Assembly (NCBI GenBank): GCA_023251195.1
Contig: JAHEZG010000229.1
Span: 1 to 6,485 of the forward strand
Direction: 5' to 3'
Length of the DNA: 6,485 nucleotides
Source of the DNA: Chitinophagaceae bacterium
GTDB lineage: Bacteria > Bacteroidota > Bacteroidia > Chitinophagales > UBA10324
The notes beneath the pieces were generated by a model. That model was not told the origin of the DNA. It was given only the letters and a program-made list of their open reading frames with translations, and did not search any database. Below, one piece after another: positions 6,077 through 6,485 of this stretch. The translations under genes were made by a program, and so were the position numbers. Position 1 is the stretch's first letter. Each line of letters opens with the position of its first letter.

Positions 6077-6485
6077 ATGTTTATTGAACCTTACCTACGA
6101 CAGCAACACACCGGTTGGATTGAAGTGATATGCGGCTGTATGTTTTCGGGTAAAACCGAAGAGTTGATTCGCCGCCTCAAGCGCTCGCGCATTGCTAATC
6201 AGCGTGTAGAGATTTATAAACCGCAGGTGGATACTCGCTACCACACCAGTAACATTGTGTCGCACGACGAAAATTTTATTTCATCCACTCCGGTTTCAAA
6301 CTCACAAAATATTTTATTGCTGGCAGGTGAAGTAGAAGTGGTGGGCATTGATGAAGCACAGTTTTTTGATAACGAATTGCCAATGGTTTGTGATCGCCTT
6401 GCCGAAAGAGGTGCGCGGGTAATTATTGCCGGATTGGATATGGATTATTTAGGAAAACCGTTCGGTCCCATGCCGCAACTTTTAG
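6077..6485 (+). CDS. tdk: Thymidine kinase (partial, runs off right edge)
   Basis: The first 136 residues of a type II thymidine kinase, the salvage enzyme that phosphorylates thymidine to dTMP with ATP, are in the window. The P-loop is GCMFSGKT (20-27) followed by EEL. The Walker B-like VVGIDEAQFF covers 88-97 with the catalytic Glu in DEAQFF. GLDMDYLGKPFGPMPQLL at 119-136 matches the typical loop after the nucleotide core. The family is about 190-200 aa, so roughly 60 residues, including the zinc-binding Cys pairs and the thymidine-binding lasso, are beyond the window. ATG 6077 is the start because it places the P-loop at the usual distance; there is no Shine-Dalgarno. The frame is intact and all visible key residues are present. 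It is divergent from the Pro/Gln-rich gene. Confidence 0.95.
   Translation, partial: MFIEPYLRQQHTGWIEVICGCMFSGKTEELIRRLKRSRIANQRVEIYKPQVDTRYHTSNIVSHDENFISSTPVSNSQNILLLAGEVEVVGIDEAQFFDNELPMVCDRLAERGARVIIAGLDMDYLGKPFGPMPQLL

Overview
The window looks like chromosomal DNA of a Bacteroidota bacterium, probably a Chitinophagales/Sphingobacteriales-type lineage (inference). The support is AT-rich DNA, no Shine-Dalgarno sequences before the starts, promoter boxes fitting the Bacteroidota consensus (TTTG, about 19 nt, TAnnTTTG), a conserved uncharacterised Bacteroidota protein with a Pro/Gln-rich linker, and two palindromic repeat types of a kind common between genes in this phylum.

Layout: at the left edge is a compact minus-strand tRNA-Asn(GTT) unit with promoter (238-268), gene (135-208) and intrinsic terminator (86-130). 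Four plus-strand genes follow closely: comM/yifB AAA+ ATPase (367-1908), a TIGR01777-type NAD(P)-dependent epimerase (1921-2823), an exported probable outer-membrane beta-barrel protein (2879-3631), and the Kdo transferase gene waaA/kdtA (3631-4798). A long imperfect inverted repeat (4827-4888) separates this run from a convergent minus-strand gene for the Pro/Gln-rich protein (4922-5773). A roughly 300-bp gene-free stretch holds that gene's putative promoter and a GC-rich palindromic repeat. Thymidine kinase (tdk) starts at 6077 and runs off the right edge.

The main observation is that waaA is broken. Its first 60 codons end at the HCA motif. After a run of eight T's, homology resumes in another frame at FFSPSGYE. 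About 27 residues are missing compared with the family, including the segment carrying the (A/S/T)SxGE catalytic glutamate, so neither a simple frameshift nor slippage on the T-run would restore a normal enzyme. This is either a real pseudogene, which matters because the enzyme makes the lipid A-Kdo core, or a local deletion introduced by assembly.

Most of the window is housekeeping: DNA branch migration (comM), envelope/LPS (the barrel protein and waaA, overlapping by one base) and nucleotide salvage (tdk). I found no convincing novel multi-gene system, CRISPR array or transposase.
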